Source of the DNA: Hyalella azteca
Taxonomy: Eukaryota; Arthropoda; Malacostraca; Amphipoda; Hyalellidae
Reading direction: 5' to 3'
DNA length: 64,000 nt
Assembly: GCF_000764305.2 (NCBI RefSeq)
Contig: NW_025944791.1
Span: 1 to 64,000, forward strand
The translations under genes were made by a program, and so were the position numbers. Shown here piece after piece: positions 12,532 to 25,189 of the stretch. The notes under the pieces were generated by a model that did not search any database, was not told the origin of the DNA, and saw nothing but the letters and a program-made list of their open reading frames with translations. The stretch's first letter is position 1. Every line of letters starts with the position of its first letter.

Positions 12532-13806
12532 GCTTAAATTGCGCTTTGATTGCCTTAAAACTCGACCTAAATATCTAGTTCATCATAGACACTGAATGAA
12601 TTCATCATCATCTGCAACTCATGTCAACTCATGCCAGTCTTAACGAAAATCACTCAGCAGTTTCATTTATGATTTGCAAAAGAATTCAATATTTGAGATA
12701 AATTGGATAATGCCAGAGGACTTTAATGCACAACAATTTCAAACGTTCCCTCAAAATACAAACTTCAGTAAGCCCTGAGCTAAAATTGTGGCTCCGACGT
12801 ACTGAACCCATCGCACTGCCGTCATAACAACTCACTGAGTCTTTCACTGACGTCATTTATAATGTTTAAATTTTTTGTCATATTATCTAGATGATTTTTA
12901 TTAGAAATATACTGTTCTATCGTAATTATACCAATACAACTTAGAAGGGAAAATAAATCTGTTTAAATGATGCATAAAGACTTCAAATTGAATTCAGCGA
13001 ATGATATTTATTTCCTAGCGATTCAAAGATTTTTTTAGGTATCATATAGATCTAGCATAAGGGGAATATTTTACAAATTAACATTAAGTAAAATTTGTTG
13101 AACTTCGGATGACAGATTTGAGCGCTACTCACGAGTTTCATCCGCATCACTATATATCATGCAATCTACATTGCAAAAATTACATTATATTTTAACCATA
13201 TTTATTCGTAGTATTATATATCACGTTTTCTGTACATATTCATAAAAGCCAAATATCATGTTTGAAAAAGCTCAGGCTGGAACTATTTTTGATATGGTTC
13301 TGGCCGTCCTTTGTCCAAACAATGGTTGAAGACTTCATATTTATAGCTTTTAACTCTAGTAGTGTCAAATAAATACTTCGTAACTCCTAGAATGAGCATA
13401 ATGTCAAGGTTATCTAAATATATACATATCTCCATCTATATCAAATCCAAGATGGCGCTTGCGTCGATCAGTGCAGCGCTTATCGAGAGTCGGAATAGTA
13501 GTTGAATGCAGATAAAATGTTTGCATGCAGAACATTCAAATTTAATCTCTAATAAAAAATTTTCAACGGGTAATAATGGTTATAATAGTTATGAAAGAAG
13601 TCAATTTTCAAGTTATAGTAATAAATTGAATCGCTTCGTACAGAATAGCAAGTTAATAAGATCTATTTCCGATAGCTCGCCTGAAATACCGTTACAAATT
13701 AATTATAAGTAAATTCTTCAGGAGGCGAATTTTAACTCCAGAGTATAATAAAATAATACATTAATTTTTCAAAAGCGACATAAAGTGTTCAGCGCAATAG
13801 AAGAGT
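12532..13806. other. No supported gene; CAAGATGGCG motif at 13448
   Basis: Mostly AT-rich. At about 13448-13480 a short CpG-containing stretch carries CAAGATGGCG (resembling YY1/Pho sites) and an initiator-like TCAGTG. It precedes a 68-codon Asn/Ser-rich ORF (13506-13712) with no recognisable domain. A transcription start is possible but not demonstrated. Confidence 0.25.
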
Positions 13807-13997
13807 TCATCGGGACTGAACACGGACATTCATCGGGACTGAACACGGACATTCATCGGGACTGTACACGGGCATTCATCGGGACTGAACACGGACATTC
13901 ATCGGGACTGTACACGGACATTCATCGGGACTGAACACGGACATTCATCGGGACTGTACACGGGCATTCATCGGGACTGAACACGGGCATTCATCGG
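13807..13997. repeat. 23-bp minisatellite, about 8 copies
   Basis: Unit CATCGGGACTGAACACGGAC plus ATT, 23 bp. Units alternate irregularly between GAACACGG and GTACACGG, and between GGACATT and GGGCATT endings. It starts and stops sharply. Confidence 0.95.
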
Positions 13998-15504
13998 AAT
14001 TTGATGTAAAATATTTAGAATTTTTTTAATGCTCTGTCGGTCTAGAAAAAGTTCGTGAAATATTTGAAAGAGATGGAAAATTTCTTTGTGATCGATATTG
14101 AGAAATGTAATAAAAGTTTTTCATCCACTTTGTGTTTGAGAATTGGTTCAGGCAAAATGAAATTCCATTGGTACTAAGAAAATGTAAGCAAAATTAGACC
14201 AGCGTGTTCACACATTTTCAATCAATTTTTGAACGATTTTAAAAGTAAATCTTGGCCGAGAGATTGAAGAGAATCCACTTGTAATCAAGTTGATAGTTAC
14301 CTCATTGATTGCGCTTAACCAAGTTCGCTTGTAAATTTTGTAATAAAATTTTCTGTTGTCCAAAAAATGTCGTCTGTAAAATTATTGAAATTAAGTTCAC
14401 GAAAATCATCCATGCTTGCTGTTTGAAGACGAACAAAATTTGTTTCCGTTGGAGAAGTGAGTTCACTTCGCTCCGAATAAAACACTTCTCACAGGGGATC
14501 GAACAGAGAAACAATTCACAGGTAATAACATAAAAAAAACACCCAGCGTGTTCAAACACTCGCGATAAACGTTGGCGTCCAGAACAATTATGTTGACTTC
14601 AAGACAAACGAAGGACGACGAATATTTGTTTCCGGAATATGAATATAAATAGCAGTCTTAATCAACACTGTCCCGACATCATAGTTGACACACTTTGCAA
14701 GTTGATGTACTAACTCAATAAAGAATAAGATCAAATGAATATGTAAACAATGCCGATGTAAGTTATAACAATTAAGTTTAATATAGAAGGCTGGCTAAAA
14801 CATATAAACAAATGTTAAATACCACAACCTACATGCACTTGAACCTGTATGTTGACTTCACAAGTACGTTTCTTATATCGACTTTCTAAAAATAAATTTT
14901 GAGCTAATTTGCGTTTTTCTCACTACATACTGCGGTGTTGGTGTCTAAAATCTATTCGAACTTTCAACTGATCACGCGACCTGACCTTTGCTACAGGCTT
15001 GTATACAATTAATTCTCTTTCCATTGATGACAAATTGCAGACAATACATACGTCAAAATTTCAAATTTAAATGAATTTTTGATATTTATTGAACTTTGTA
15101 TTTTTTATTATCTATCGATTTCTGATCTTGGGCATCTATTTTTAAGCAATATTCTTCAAACATCACCATTTCCGACATTTCCTCCATCAAATGCACGCAT
15201 GCATATATAGTCACAATGACAAATTTATAACCTTTTCACCATATTTTACCCCATGAATTTTTCACCAATGGGCGCAAGTAAAATTGTTATTCCATGAAAC
15301 TCATGAAATTTTCCCTTTAGACCAATACTCCGTTTATAATCCAGTTCTATCACTCAGCCTATATCAATCATCCATACCTTTTTATATCGAGCATTTCCCC
15401 ACCTCTCTTTCATCACCTTTACGCGAAATTTATTTTTATTGAATCCCTGCCTCTGAACACGTGTTATATTGATCGTAACTTGAGTAAACTTCGTCGTGTT
15501 GCCG
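13998..15504. other. Stretch with no recognised feature
   Basis: AT-rich. Overlapping 74- and 85-codon ORFs on opposite strands near 14300-14560 have no motifs. Confidence 0.45.
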
Positions 15505-15612
15505 GCTTTTGATGAGCGCAGTCGCCAGGCTTTTGATGAGCGCAGTCGCCAGGCTTTTGATGAGCGCAGTCGCCAGGCTTTTGATGAGCGCAGTCGCCAG
15601 GCTTTTGATGTG
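15505..15612. repeat. 24-bp minisatellite, 4 full copies plus a partial
   Basis: Unit GCTTTTGATGAGCGCAGTCG plus CCAG, 24 bp, starting at 15505, 15529, 15553, 15577 and 15601. The fifth unit decays after ten bases. Minus-strand ORFs of 99 and 64 codons across it reflect the 24-bp period and are not genes. Confidence 0.95.
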
Positions 15613-16171
15613 CTCGCTGACGCCCCAAAGTTCTTCCCTCTGACGTAGAACATGTCATATGATATACTTCTGTCTTTATTATTCGGCCTTGGTTTTGTCT
15701 TTCTTCAGATCAGTTGGGAAATTTTAATGTTTTGGATCAGAAGGAGTTAGGAATGAAGCATTTCCGATGATATGCTCGCTAAATACTCGTATTTTTAATT
15801 TAATTTATCGTCGAAATGTTTCTCTATCTCCCGAATTAGTTCCGTCTTCATTCATTGCTTTTTCATTTCCATTATTCTCATACCTGTCTCTCTACCTTTC
15901 TCTTCACTGTTTATCTCCAAGTTTTTTATAATTTTATTTTATGCATCAATTAGTCATCACTCCCAATTGTTTTATTCTATTATTTATCTTTTAGAATGTC
16001 CATTCAAAGTCACCATCTTTCAAGCATCCATTTCCAACTTTCTCAATACTTCGGTCATTGATCTTCATTCTTCTTCCACTCGCTTCATTTATTTCTCCAC
16101 TATTCCACAGATCCAGTTCCCTGCCTTTTTACTCTCCCTCCATACGCTAACTTTATCAGCATGCCGCTTCG
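15613..16171. other. Pyrimidine-skewed stretch without a gene
   Basis: From about 15820 the plus strand is markedly rich in C and T, grading into the array at 16172. A 112-codon plus-strand ORF follows from this skew and shows no domain. Confidence 0.4.
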
Positions 16172-16279
16172 TCTCATCGTCTCTCCCGCTCTTCTCCCTC
16201 TCTTCTTCCTCTCTTTTCCCTCGCTTCTCCCTCTCTTCTCCCTCTCTTCGCCCTCTCTTCTCCCTCTCTTCTCCCTCAG
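16172..16279. repeat. Polypyrimidine CTCTTCTCC minisatellite
   Basis: About 100 bp of nearly pure plus-strand pyrimidine built from CTTCTCCCTCT-type units of roughly 9-10 bp, ending in CTCAG. Such tracts can form triplex DNA or mimic splice acceptors. Confidence 0.85.
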
Positions 16280-16287
16280 CCTCTTCT

Positions 16288-17571
16288 ATTGCGTGCGAAG
16301 TTTAGATGTCGGAAGAGAGGCCGGACTGTTACCAGGCTACAGCTCAGACAAGCATCACGTGAGGGTTATATCTACCCTCGTGATATATTCCGCCTGAGAC
16401 AAGCAGCAGGCGAGAGTTATATCTACCCTCGTGATATATTCCGCCTGAGACAAGCAGCAGGCGAGAGTTATATCTACCCTCGTGATATATTCCGCCTGAG
16501 ACAAGCAGCAGGCGAGGATTAAACATACTCTCGTGATACATTCATGCACAGACGAGCTACAGGCGAGGTTTATCTATCTTACATTCATAATATATTCCGT
16601 TGCATCTACCAATATACTTTAGAGTCGACGAGAAAAGTCCTCTCGCAATATACGCGGCTCAAAAAATGGAACTGAAATGCTCTTGAACACAAAGAAAATG
16701 TTTTTTCTGTCTGCTTAGGAACTCAAGGTTTAATTTTAAGATTGAAATACAATGATCTTATTAGACAGACGCAAAAGAGAGGGAATTCAAGACAATATAC
16801 AATCTAGTTGAAATGATCGTGAAATTAATCTTTTCTAGTTTTTAAAGATAGCTAGTGATTTTGATTCACACTAATATTGCGTGCGAAGTTTAGATGTCGG
16901 AAGAGAGGCCGGACTGTTACCAGGCTACAGCTCAGACAAGCAGCAGGCGAGGGTTATATCTACCCTCGTGATATATTCCGCCTGAGAAGAGCAGCAGGCG
17001 AGGGTTAAACATGTTCTCGTGATACATTCATGCACAGACGAGCAGCAGTCGAGGTTTATATAGCTTACTTCATTATATATTTCCCAGTAAATACTTTAGA
17101 TGAGCCTCATGTCGATCGACTCTCCATACCCTAGCTTAAATTTTACCCTACATTCTACCCTCCATAATTACCTCTGTTCTATTTCATTTCTACCCTCCGT
17201 TCTACTCTCCATTCTTCCCTCCGCTCTCCCCTCCGCTCTACCTTCCGCTCTACCCTCCTCTCTACCTCCATTCTAGCCTTCATAATAAAATCCGTTCCAC
17301 CTACAATATACCCTAGGGTCAACGCGAGAAGTCCTCTCGCAATATACTCGACTCAAAAAATGGAACTCAAATGCTCTTGAACACAAAGAAAATATTTTTT
17401 TTCTCTGTTAAGGAACTCAAGGTTTAATTTTAAGGTTGAAATAAAATGATCTCATTAGACAGACGTAGAATAAAGGGAATTCAAGATAATATATAATCTA
17501 TATGAAATTATTGTGAAAATAATATTTTCCAGTTATAAAGGTAGATAGTGATTTTGATTCACACTATATTT
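16288..17571. repeat. 587-bp tandem segmental duplication
   Basis: Copy 1 (16288-16874) and copy 2 (16875 to about 17571) both begin ATTGCGTGCGAAGTTTAGAT and both end with GTGATTTTGATTCACACTA. Within each, the order is the same: a 51-bp minisatellite, a GACGAGAAAAGTCC/AACGCGAGAAGTCC-type segment, AACTCAAGGTTTAATTTTAA, and the tail. Copy 2 has fewer minisatellite units and an extra CTACCCTCC-rich stretch (about 17130-17280). Confidence 0.9.
16340..16600. repeat. 51-bp minisatellite with internal hairpin
   Basis: Units of 51 bp run through AAGCAGCAGGCGAGAGTTAT, a TCTACCCTCGTGATATATTC segment and CGCCTGAGAC (unit borders near 16345, 16396 and 16447). Most units contain the short palindromes AGGGT/ACCCT or ATATATC-type pairs. 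Two or three more units lie in copy 2 of the surrounding duplication (about 16930-17060). Confidence 0.9.
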
Positions 17572-19435
17572 CCATCAATATCTCGTGTTGCTGTCCAGTC
17601 TCGGGAGTGTGAGAAGATATAGGGAGGGAGGCTCGAATAAACTCGATGGTGACATATGGTTTGTGTCAATTCTTGTTGCGTGCGTATGTTTAAATATTTT
17701 CTATTGAGCTTCTTCGCGGATAATAAGACGAATAATTTTAGAAACAAAGTAAGATATAAATGCAGTGCACTTCCTGTGGCACTTTATTTATTAACAGCTG
17801 AGTTTGAAACAGAGGTTACTTTCTCCGGTGTCAACTTAGAACATTGTGTGACAATGCAAATTTCCCCATGTGAATTTGACGGAAATTTTTAATTTCGAAA
17901 CGTACACGGTTGCGATCATAGCTACGCATCCACATCGAAGGAAGGTGTTTGAAATATTTTCACTGATCATTATATTAGATCAAGTCTTGAGGCAACTTAA
18001 ATTTTTGTATATTTACTCGAAATCTTTATGAAAATTATCCCCTTATTTTTTGCTTAAAAACAGATTTCCCATGGGTGTCGGATTGGTGCGTGCAAAAACC
18101 CCACAACTTATTCATGAGCTTTCGTGTTAACTGAAGGTTCATTTCTCAGCACCATTCATTACATGCATACTTATTTTGTATCATAAACTGACATCGAATT
18201 CCTTGCATTCCCGATTAATCGGCGTTCAGAGGGACTTATCTGGTCAGCCGAACAGAAATTCATTCTAATGAAAAATATCGAGAATATGTGAATTGTAGGG
18301 CTTCTACCAGGAATTCGCGCCTCAGAATTCAATAACAGAAAAGTGAAATTCAGCAAATTGATGACAGACGAGATACCAAAAAAATTATTAGAAAAATAAA
18401 TTAGATACTAATGGTACTAAAAGCACAAAAGTACTAAAAATTTATTAGGATTTCTTGATGCACTCGCAGTATTATGTAATAACAAATTTTCGACTGCTGC
18501 AAATAATCCTCGTCTCATTAGCACGTACCTTGCTCTCTCATAAGATAAATAGAATAACTTCGCGATGGTTGAAAGAAAACGTTACTGTGCGACTCAATTT
18601 CACCTTGGAAATTGCCAAAGTATTTCTTCGTCAGGCGAGTCAAAATAATGTTCCAAGATGTCAGTTTCGTTCACTTCTAGTTCACTTTACGACAAAATTG
18701 TTTTCATTTTAGATGACGGAAGATTTGCTTCCTGTCTCGGTTCAAACGAGGGGTTTCATTAGAGCTTAAATCATGAACCTATGACGGGGGCTCATGGTTC
18801 AAATTTACATGATTATCGTAGCCACTTGCATCGTAGATCTCGCTGAGGCCACGAGTGATTGTTGTAGTAAATCCGAAAGACAGCTAAATTACGAGCCTTT
18901 AATTGACATGCGCGCGAGTGCAATTCTTGGCCGTGTAATAGAAAACATAGGAGCGTTTTCCTCCATTTCAATTGGAATGAAGAGTTGGTGGCAAGTTATG
19001 GAACCTAAATAACTGGTCGGGAAGCTTGCTTTTGGGCGTGATATCAAGCCGGGGTTCAAAGTTAACCCTCTGCTACCAGTTCTGACAAAGCCGTTCGCTT
19101 ACCTTTAATGCTATTCCTACCAGAATTCTGTAACTAATCGCAAGTAGTGGATTGAGTCTCTGCAGGAAACATGTCAGTCGTACTTCATCTACAGAACTAA
19201 AGACACGAATCTCATTCCAGAGGTCGATTGATTGGACGAGGAAGATTCATTCTATTCGTCGAATAAGCTCATTTCTTCATTTTTTTTACTTACATTCACT
19301 AAATTCACATTGACACAAAATATTTGACTGAAGTTCCATGAAGCTCCTGCACCAGCTATGATTTTAATACACGACGGTTAATGTAAACTGCAGAATGGAG
19401 AGATATTCGATACAGATAATCAATCGATAGGGTAA
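17572..19435. other. Stretch with no recognised feature
   Basis: AT-rich, with ORFs under 90 codons. The ORF at 18794-19012 begins with a hydrophobic stretch and could mimic a signal peptide, but nothing else supports it. Confidence 0.45.
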
Positions 19436-19790
19436 TATTTTGAGACTTTAGTTTTCCCACCGAAACAACCATCAACCAGCAAGTAACCGCGTGTAGCTTG
19501 GTACTACGAGAACTATACTATTAGAACTTTGATACTACTGAAAATTTGATACTACTAGACCTTTGACATTACAAGAACACTGTTATGTCAGTTATCCTGC
19601 TGGAAATTTAGTGCTGCCAGAACCTTGGTACTATAAAACTTTGACGCTACTAGAATAAATTGATATCAGTATAACTCTGATACTTACATAAATTTTGTAC
19701 TACCTGTACTATAACGCTACTACTGGATCTCTGATAGAACTAAAACGACGATATGATAAAACTTTGGTAGAATACGCTTTTCTCTGCTGG
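19436..19790. repeat. Degenerate TACTACTAGAAC-type repeat field
   Basis: Variants of TTGATACTACTAGAACTTTG recur about every 20-30 bp. The copies are heavily diverged, suggesting an old tandem array. Confidence 0.5.
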
Positions 19791-20284
19791 ACTTTACTTA
19801 TTACATATCAATGTTCTTAGCTATGTTGTCCGACGGATAGGCTTACATAGTATTTGTTCCAATTGCAATAATTTATTCTTGATGTCATTTATTTGAAGCA
19901 CATTTTAAGTTAAAAAAAATAACTGTAATTTTTTGGCTTTTATTTGCAATATCCTTCTTAACAATTAGATGCTCCAGCAGTTCATTTGATTTCATTTGCG
20001 TAAGATTTATCTTGCGAACACGAATCATTCTGCATGCGTGATGATTTTTATTTGGAATCTTTCATGGTGTATTATATATATAAAAATTCTGCCATCAGGA
20101 GTCTCTGGAGCAACGTATATTCTGAAGCTACACATATTCATAAATTCTCAAGAAATAAATTGTCATCTAGGGTTTCATAAAAAAGTTGCTTATTCTCTAT
20201 TCATGAATATTCCTGAAACATATTGAAATATTGCCTAACACCTGAAGTCCATCCTCCTGAGGGAATTTGTTTAAATCATTCAAC

Positions 20285-20425
20285 ACGACTTTATTACGCG
20301 CATCAGCAGAACCGAGACACGCAGTCTTCAAGTCATTCACGCACATCAACAGAACGAAGTCACACAGTCTTCAATTGTCTTTTCGCGCATCAATAGAATG
20401 AAGCCACGCAGTCTTCATATTTTGA
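20285..20425. repeat. About 50-bp repeat, three units
   Basis: Three units of the pattern CGCGCATCA(G/A)(C/T)AGAA, C(G/A)A, CACGCAGTCTTCA, with GTCATTCA/GTCTTTTC spacers. Confidence 0.75.
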
Positions 20426-20508
20426 TCGATATGAATGTCTCGTACGTCATCTGAGATACCTCACTCTTGTAATCATCGCGACTCTGATGCACCTGTAAGA
20501 GTCACCCT

Positions 20509-20537
20509 CTGATGAGTTAAGGCGCTTAACTCATCAG
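20509..20537. repeat. Perfect 13-bp-arm hairpin
   Basis: CTGATGAGTTAAG (20509-20521), a 3-nt GCG spacer, then the exact reverse complement CTTAACTCATCAG (20525-20537). No T-run or other terminator context follows. Function unknown. Confidence 0.85.
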
Positions 20538-22173
20538 AAAACTCATACTTGGATCATTGCTAGATCGCTGTAACGGCGGCTGGCGGGTAAGAGACGTACG
20601 CGACCTGCGGCAAATTTCAACTCAAGTGCGAGGATTTTTCCGTTAGAATTACTAAAATTTTGGAATTATTTTATATTAACTCTGCAATATTATATTATAC
20701 ATATTACTGCAATTTCCTATCGATCGAAGTGTTTGTTATAATAAATTGATTTACTTGTGGTCACAATTTATTTACGAGAAATTTCCCAACTTCGTGAGAT
20801 TTGTTCATATCAAATATTAAAACGAAGTAAGCATATTAAACTTAATCATCTATCAAACAATTTACAAATTTATCTATGTTATTGCGAGGTAAAATTCTCT
20901 GGAAGATCATCCGTGCTCTATACAAATGTTTTGTTTGATCAATCCTTCAATAATTTTTCAAAATTTATTTAGAATACAGAAAACACTTTGCATTTTTAGC
21001 GTTTTTAATAAATTTTTCCTAATATCTCGTAATTGTTTCCTGTCTGCAGATATTGAGCGTCATCACCAAATTATCTATTTAAATTAGTTGGTCATGAAAA
21101 TATTGCAATTAATGTTACGTTTTGGAAATGTCATGGTCATCATCAGATTTTAACACCAAACACTTCGATCAAACAAACTGGGCTAATCATTGGACTATTT
21201 TTGTCGCGATCCTCGCGTTGTTTGTTCACTCATGACGCAGACCAATCACATCCAATATGACCGCTATATCATTGAATGATTCGCGCCAGTAATGATGGCA
21301 GCAAAACATCATTGTCATTGACGATCACCAGCAATAAATAAAATTATGTCCGTCATAGAAGACGTGAATCATTTTTATGTAGCGAAGTAAAAGGAATGAA
21401 TGACTTCAGTAAAATTATCACATCATATCAAATAAGTTGTTTTCAATGGACACATTGTTATGAATGTATTTGCAATTTTTAATGATTATTATGAGTATAC
21501 ATTCACATTCAGGTTAGCGTTCCAATGATGCGTGGTTAACGGGATAATTTTTTAAAACTATATTTTGAATAAATGTTTTAAATTTGAAATTTTTACTATT
21601 AAACGTGTTTACACGCATGAATGTATTATTTCAGAATAATCCTTGTGGCTGAGTCATAACCGGGCCTTTATATTGATGAAGCTCGAATTATTGAAATGTT
21701 TAACTGATACGGATCAGGTAGGCTATCCAAAATGTTTCGAATGAAAATAGGGTAAATTGAATGAAAATATTTTTACTTTTACTTTTTTCTAAAACGCATC
21801 TACAAAAAAATCCTACAAAGGGAACATGAATAAACCGTGAAAAATACTCCGACACAATCCATGCAGATCTTCGTTAAATGCGTGCAATTTTTCTGCTTTC
21901 ATTTGTTAGTTTAGTTTGGATGTGGGCAAAGCAATCGGCTTTTATAAAAGCTCACTAATAAATCGTAATAACATTTAATGATAAACATACGAGAATAATT
22001 ACAGAAAAAGATCAGACGCGACATATTTTGTTTGCAAATGAAAGTAAAAACGCTGAAACATTTTAAAATATATTATCGATCTAACGACAATTTCAGGTGT
22101 TTGAGATCACTAATTCTATTGATGCCATGGAGTGACATCATTCATGAGGGATGGAATCCCATGGCCGACTTAT
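20538..22173. other. Stretch with no recognised feature
   Basis: AT-rich sequence without long ORFs, RNA genes or clear repeats. Confidence 0.45.
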
Positions 22174-22317
22174 TAACATAACATAACATAACATAACATA
22201 ACATAACATAACATAACATAACATAACATAACATAACATAACATAACATAACACAACATAACATAATGATGTCGGCGCTGAAGAGTGAGGCCTGATGTGG
22301 CCTGACGCCGATTCTTG
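22174..22317 (-). mobile_element. 5'-truncated SINE copy with (TATGT)n tail
   Basis: A pure AACAT/ATAAC pentanucleotide array (22174-22266, about 18 units) lies directly next to a core (22271-22317) that matches the 3' core of the SINE at 1921-2190: GTCGGCGCTGAAGAG, AGGCC-TGATGT-GGCCT, GCCGATTCTT. On the minus strand the core is followed by the simple repeat, as expected for a SINE tail. No box A or B is found further on, so the copy is truncated. The 66- and 73-codon minus-strand ORFs over the array are artefacts. Confidence 0.65.
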
Positions 22318-22480
22318 TACTTCACGTGAATTGTCCACAGAAGATCTAAAAACGTTTTGAATCTATATCTAGACATCGCACGGTACTCATACACGCGTTT
22401 ACAATTTTCTATTGACTTTGCGGTAAAATAAAAAACGTTTCTTCACTAATTTAAAGAGGTAACGTTGGAAAGAGATACCT

Positions 22481-23814
22481 ACTATATTACATCTCATTCC
22501 TCAATAATCATACATATCTGCAGTTAATTATTTCAGTGGTTAACTACTACTGGAATCGCTTGAATACTTATTATGATGTAACCTATTTCTTTTATATATT
22601 GTATCGTTCGGTGTTAATCCATGATCATATTCCTGCAAAAGTTAACTGTGGGGGCAGTCTTACAGAGGGTGGTTTCGAACCATCGACAACGAGAGCAAAA
22701 TAATGCTGATGCCATTGAGAATCGAAATACTAAAAAATATAAAGTGAATTTACATTTTTTTATTAAAATGTCGTAAATTTATTCGGACTGTTAATTGATT
22801 TCTAATTCTTGAAATTGTGATATAAGCTAAAATTTTTAGATAATAGTTATACGAGGAAACAAGCGAAAGAACTAAGGTTTAAGGTTATGTATTTAGCCAA
22901 CAATAATTTCTTGGACAACCTCACCCGAAGATGACCTTAGTCAGTTGGATCTCGGAATCATAACTGAAATAATGAATAATAATTCAAGTGAACATGTATA
23001 CATTATATTGCATGGTCGAGAACAGTTGACTCGATATAAGATTATGAGATTAACTTCGTGAAAACTATATTACATTTCAATCCTCAATAATTAAACATAT
23101 CTGCAGTTAATTATTTCAGTGGTTAACTACTAATTGAATCGCTTGAATACTTATTATGAAGTAACCTATTTCTGTATCGTTCGGTTTTAATCCATGATCA
23201 TATTCCTCCAGAAGTTGACTGCGGGTCCAGACTTATAAACAGAGCGTCTTCGCACCGTCGACACAGCGGTGCAAAATATAAGGATGAAATAAGCCACAAC
23301 CTCTTCACACCTTCACTCCCAAAAGGAATTCTGATAGAAATAAGCACAATGTAACAAGCTAACAAAATTTTTCGTATAGCTGCTGGAGTTCTTTTTCACA
23401 CCATGTCATCTCGCCATGTGAACACATCACTCATCTTTATCATGCCTGATACGATTGAGAATGTAAAAAAATAAGAAAACATAAAGTGACTTTACTTTTT
23501 TTATTAAAATATCGTGAATTTATTCGGCCTGTTAATTAATGGCTTTCCAATTATTCATGAAATTGCGATATAACCTAAAAATTTTAAAAAATAGTAATAC
23601 GAGGAAACAAGCGAAAGGTTTAAAAGGTTTAAGGTTATGTATTTGACCAAGAAAAGTTACTTGGACAACCTCACCCGAAGATGACCTTAGTCAGTTGGAT
23701 CTCGAAATCATGACTGAGATAATGAATAATAATTCAAGTGAACATGCATACATTATATTGCATGGTCGAGAAGAGTTGACTCGATATAAGATTATGAGAT
23801 TAGCTTCATGAAAA
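22481..23814. repeat. About 600-bp tandem segmental duplication
   Basis: Copy 1 (22481 to about 23063) and copy 2 (23064 to about 23814) share long near-identical blocks: the start ACTATATTACAT, CTGCAGTTAATTATTTCAG, CCATGATCATATTCCT, CAACCTCACCCGAAGATGAC, CATTATATTGCATGGTCGAG, and the end GAGATTA(A/G)CTTC. Copy 2 carries roughly 150 bp more near 23280-23450. Copy 1 contains a box B-like string on the minus strand (GGTTCGAAACC, complement of 22671-22681), which is degenerate in copy 2. Confidence 0.9.
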
Positions 23815-23874
23815 TGCGTCGTGGAGCGCGTGAACTGATGACTCGTGTTGACGCTAAGCTGCTTGCAGCAGCTA

Positions 23875-24125
23875 AATAGAGCGAGCGTGCGAACGGGATA
23901 GAGCGAGTGCGCTGAATGGGATGGAGCGAGGGTGCAAACGGGATAGAGCGAGTGCACTGAATGGGATAGAGCGAGNGAAAGAGCGAGTGCGCTTAATGGA
24001 ATAGAGCGAGTGCGCTAAGCGGGAAAGAGCGAGTGCGCTTAATGGAATAGAGCGAGTGCGCTAAGCGGGAAAGAGCGAGTGCGCTTAATGGAATAGAGCG
24101 AGGGGACTGGACGGGTTAGAGCGAC
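23875..24125. repeat. 23-bp GAGCGAG minisatellite with an assembly N
   Basis: Tandem units of about 23 bp begin AGCGAGTGCGCT and end in either TAATGGAATAG or AAGCGGGAAAG. In the right half the two types alternate. An N at 23976 with a broken unit marks an unresolved join, so copy number is not reliable. Confidence 0.9.
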
Positions 24126-25189
24126 CGCCTATATACCTGCTTATTCCCTCCCTTATTTGCATTGTTAATTTATGACATCAGTTCACTTCAATGCTCAGAG
24201 TTTGTTTGTTCAGAAACTTAATGAAATCGACGTGGCACGCAACTCTCAGATACTCGAGCACAATTAGATCTCGTGCGCGTTTATCCGCTTCAAAAATGCT
24301 TCATTTTGCGATAGGAACTGCAAAGCTTTGCTTTTTTGTTTATAGAAACCTTTCATGTTTCATGTGTTCTCTTTGACGCAGAATACGGCGGTGATTTTAA
24401 TTAGTTTGATTGTCCTTGAATGTCATCATATGTTATGTTGACGTGAAATTCATTCAGGTTGATTCTGCAGGGCATTCAATATTGAAAATTTCCGTTTATA
24501 ATTGTGAGATATTAATGCAAATAATATGAATATATTTTAAGCGGGACATCGAATTACATTTAATTATTATAGTTTATAGAACATTTGGCTTTAAATGTAA
24601 AGATACAAGCTGAGCAGAATCAGAATTTGAAACCTTAGAATAAATGAAGAAATTTTATATACAGTATTCTGGTCGAGATATTTGTTGGCACGTAAAATGA
24701 TTTTTTAAACGTGAATGTATTCACGTCAGCTGTAGTGTTCCTGATGAGCCCCGAGAAATTTAGCTTACCACATAATCCTTGGCAAGAGCCTCGATATTAT
24801 TGATATCAAAGAGTAATATTAATGGCAACATTTAACAGTCATAATATGCTCGAGTCAATAAGTTTCTTAAAAACGTCTGATTTATATTCAACGGTATAAT
24901 GATTTATCTTTTAATGATCTCACCACATTTTTAGGACCTGATGGTAAGTTTAGGTCTATCGTTAAATAAATTACAATAATACTGTATAAGAAGATATTGG
25001 AAATTGTATACAAATAGTATTGGTGCTAATATTAATCTGAAAATGACATTGTGATAGGAATAAAAATTAAAGAAAAACAACCCCATAGTCAAGCACGCAT
25101 TTTCTTCAATGAAGTATTGAACTTGCAGAAATTTACAGTTCATATTCAAATTAGCAATCACTGATTGAATATTTTCCCCATAGCAGCGC
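24126..25189. other. Stretch with no recognised feature
   Basis: AT-rich. ORFs of 61-76 codons without motifs. Confidence 0.45.
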
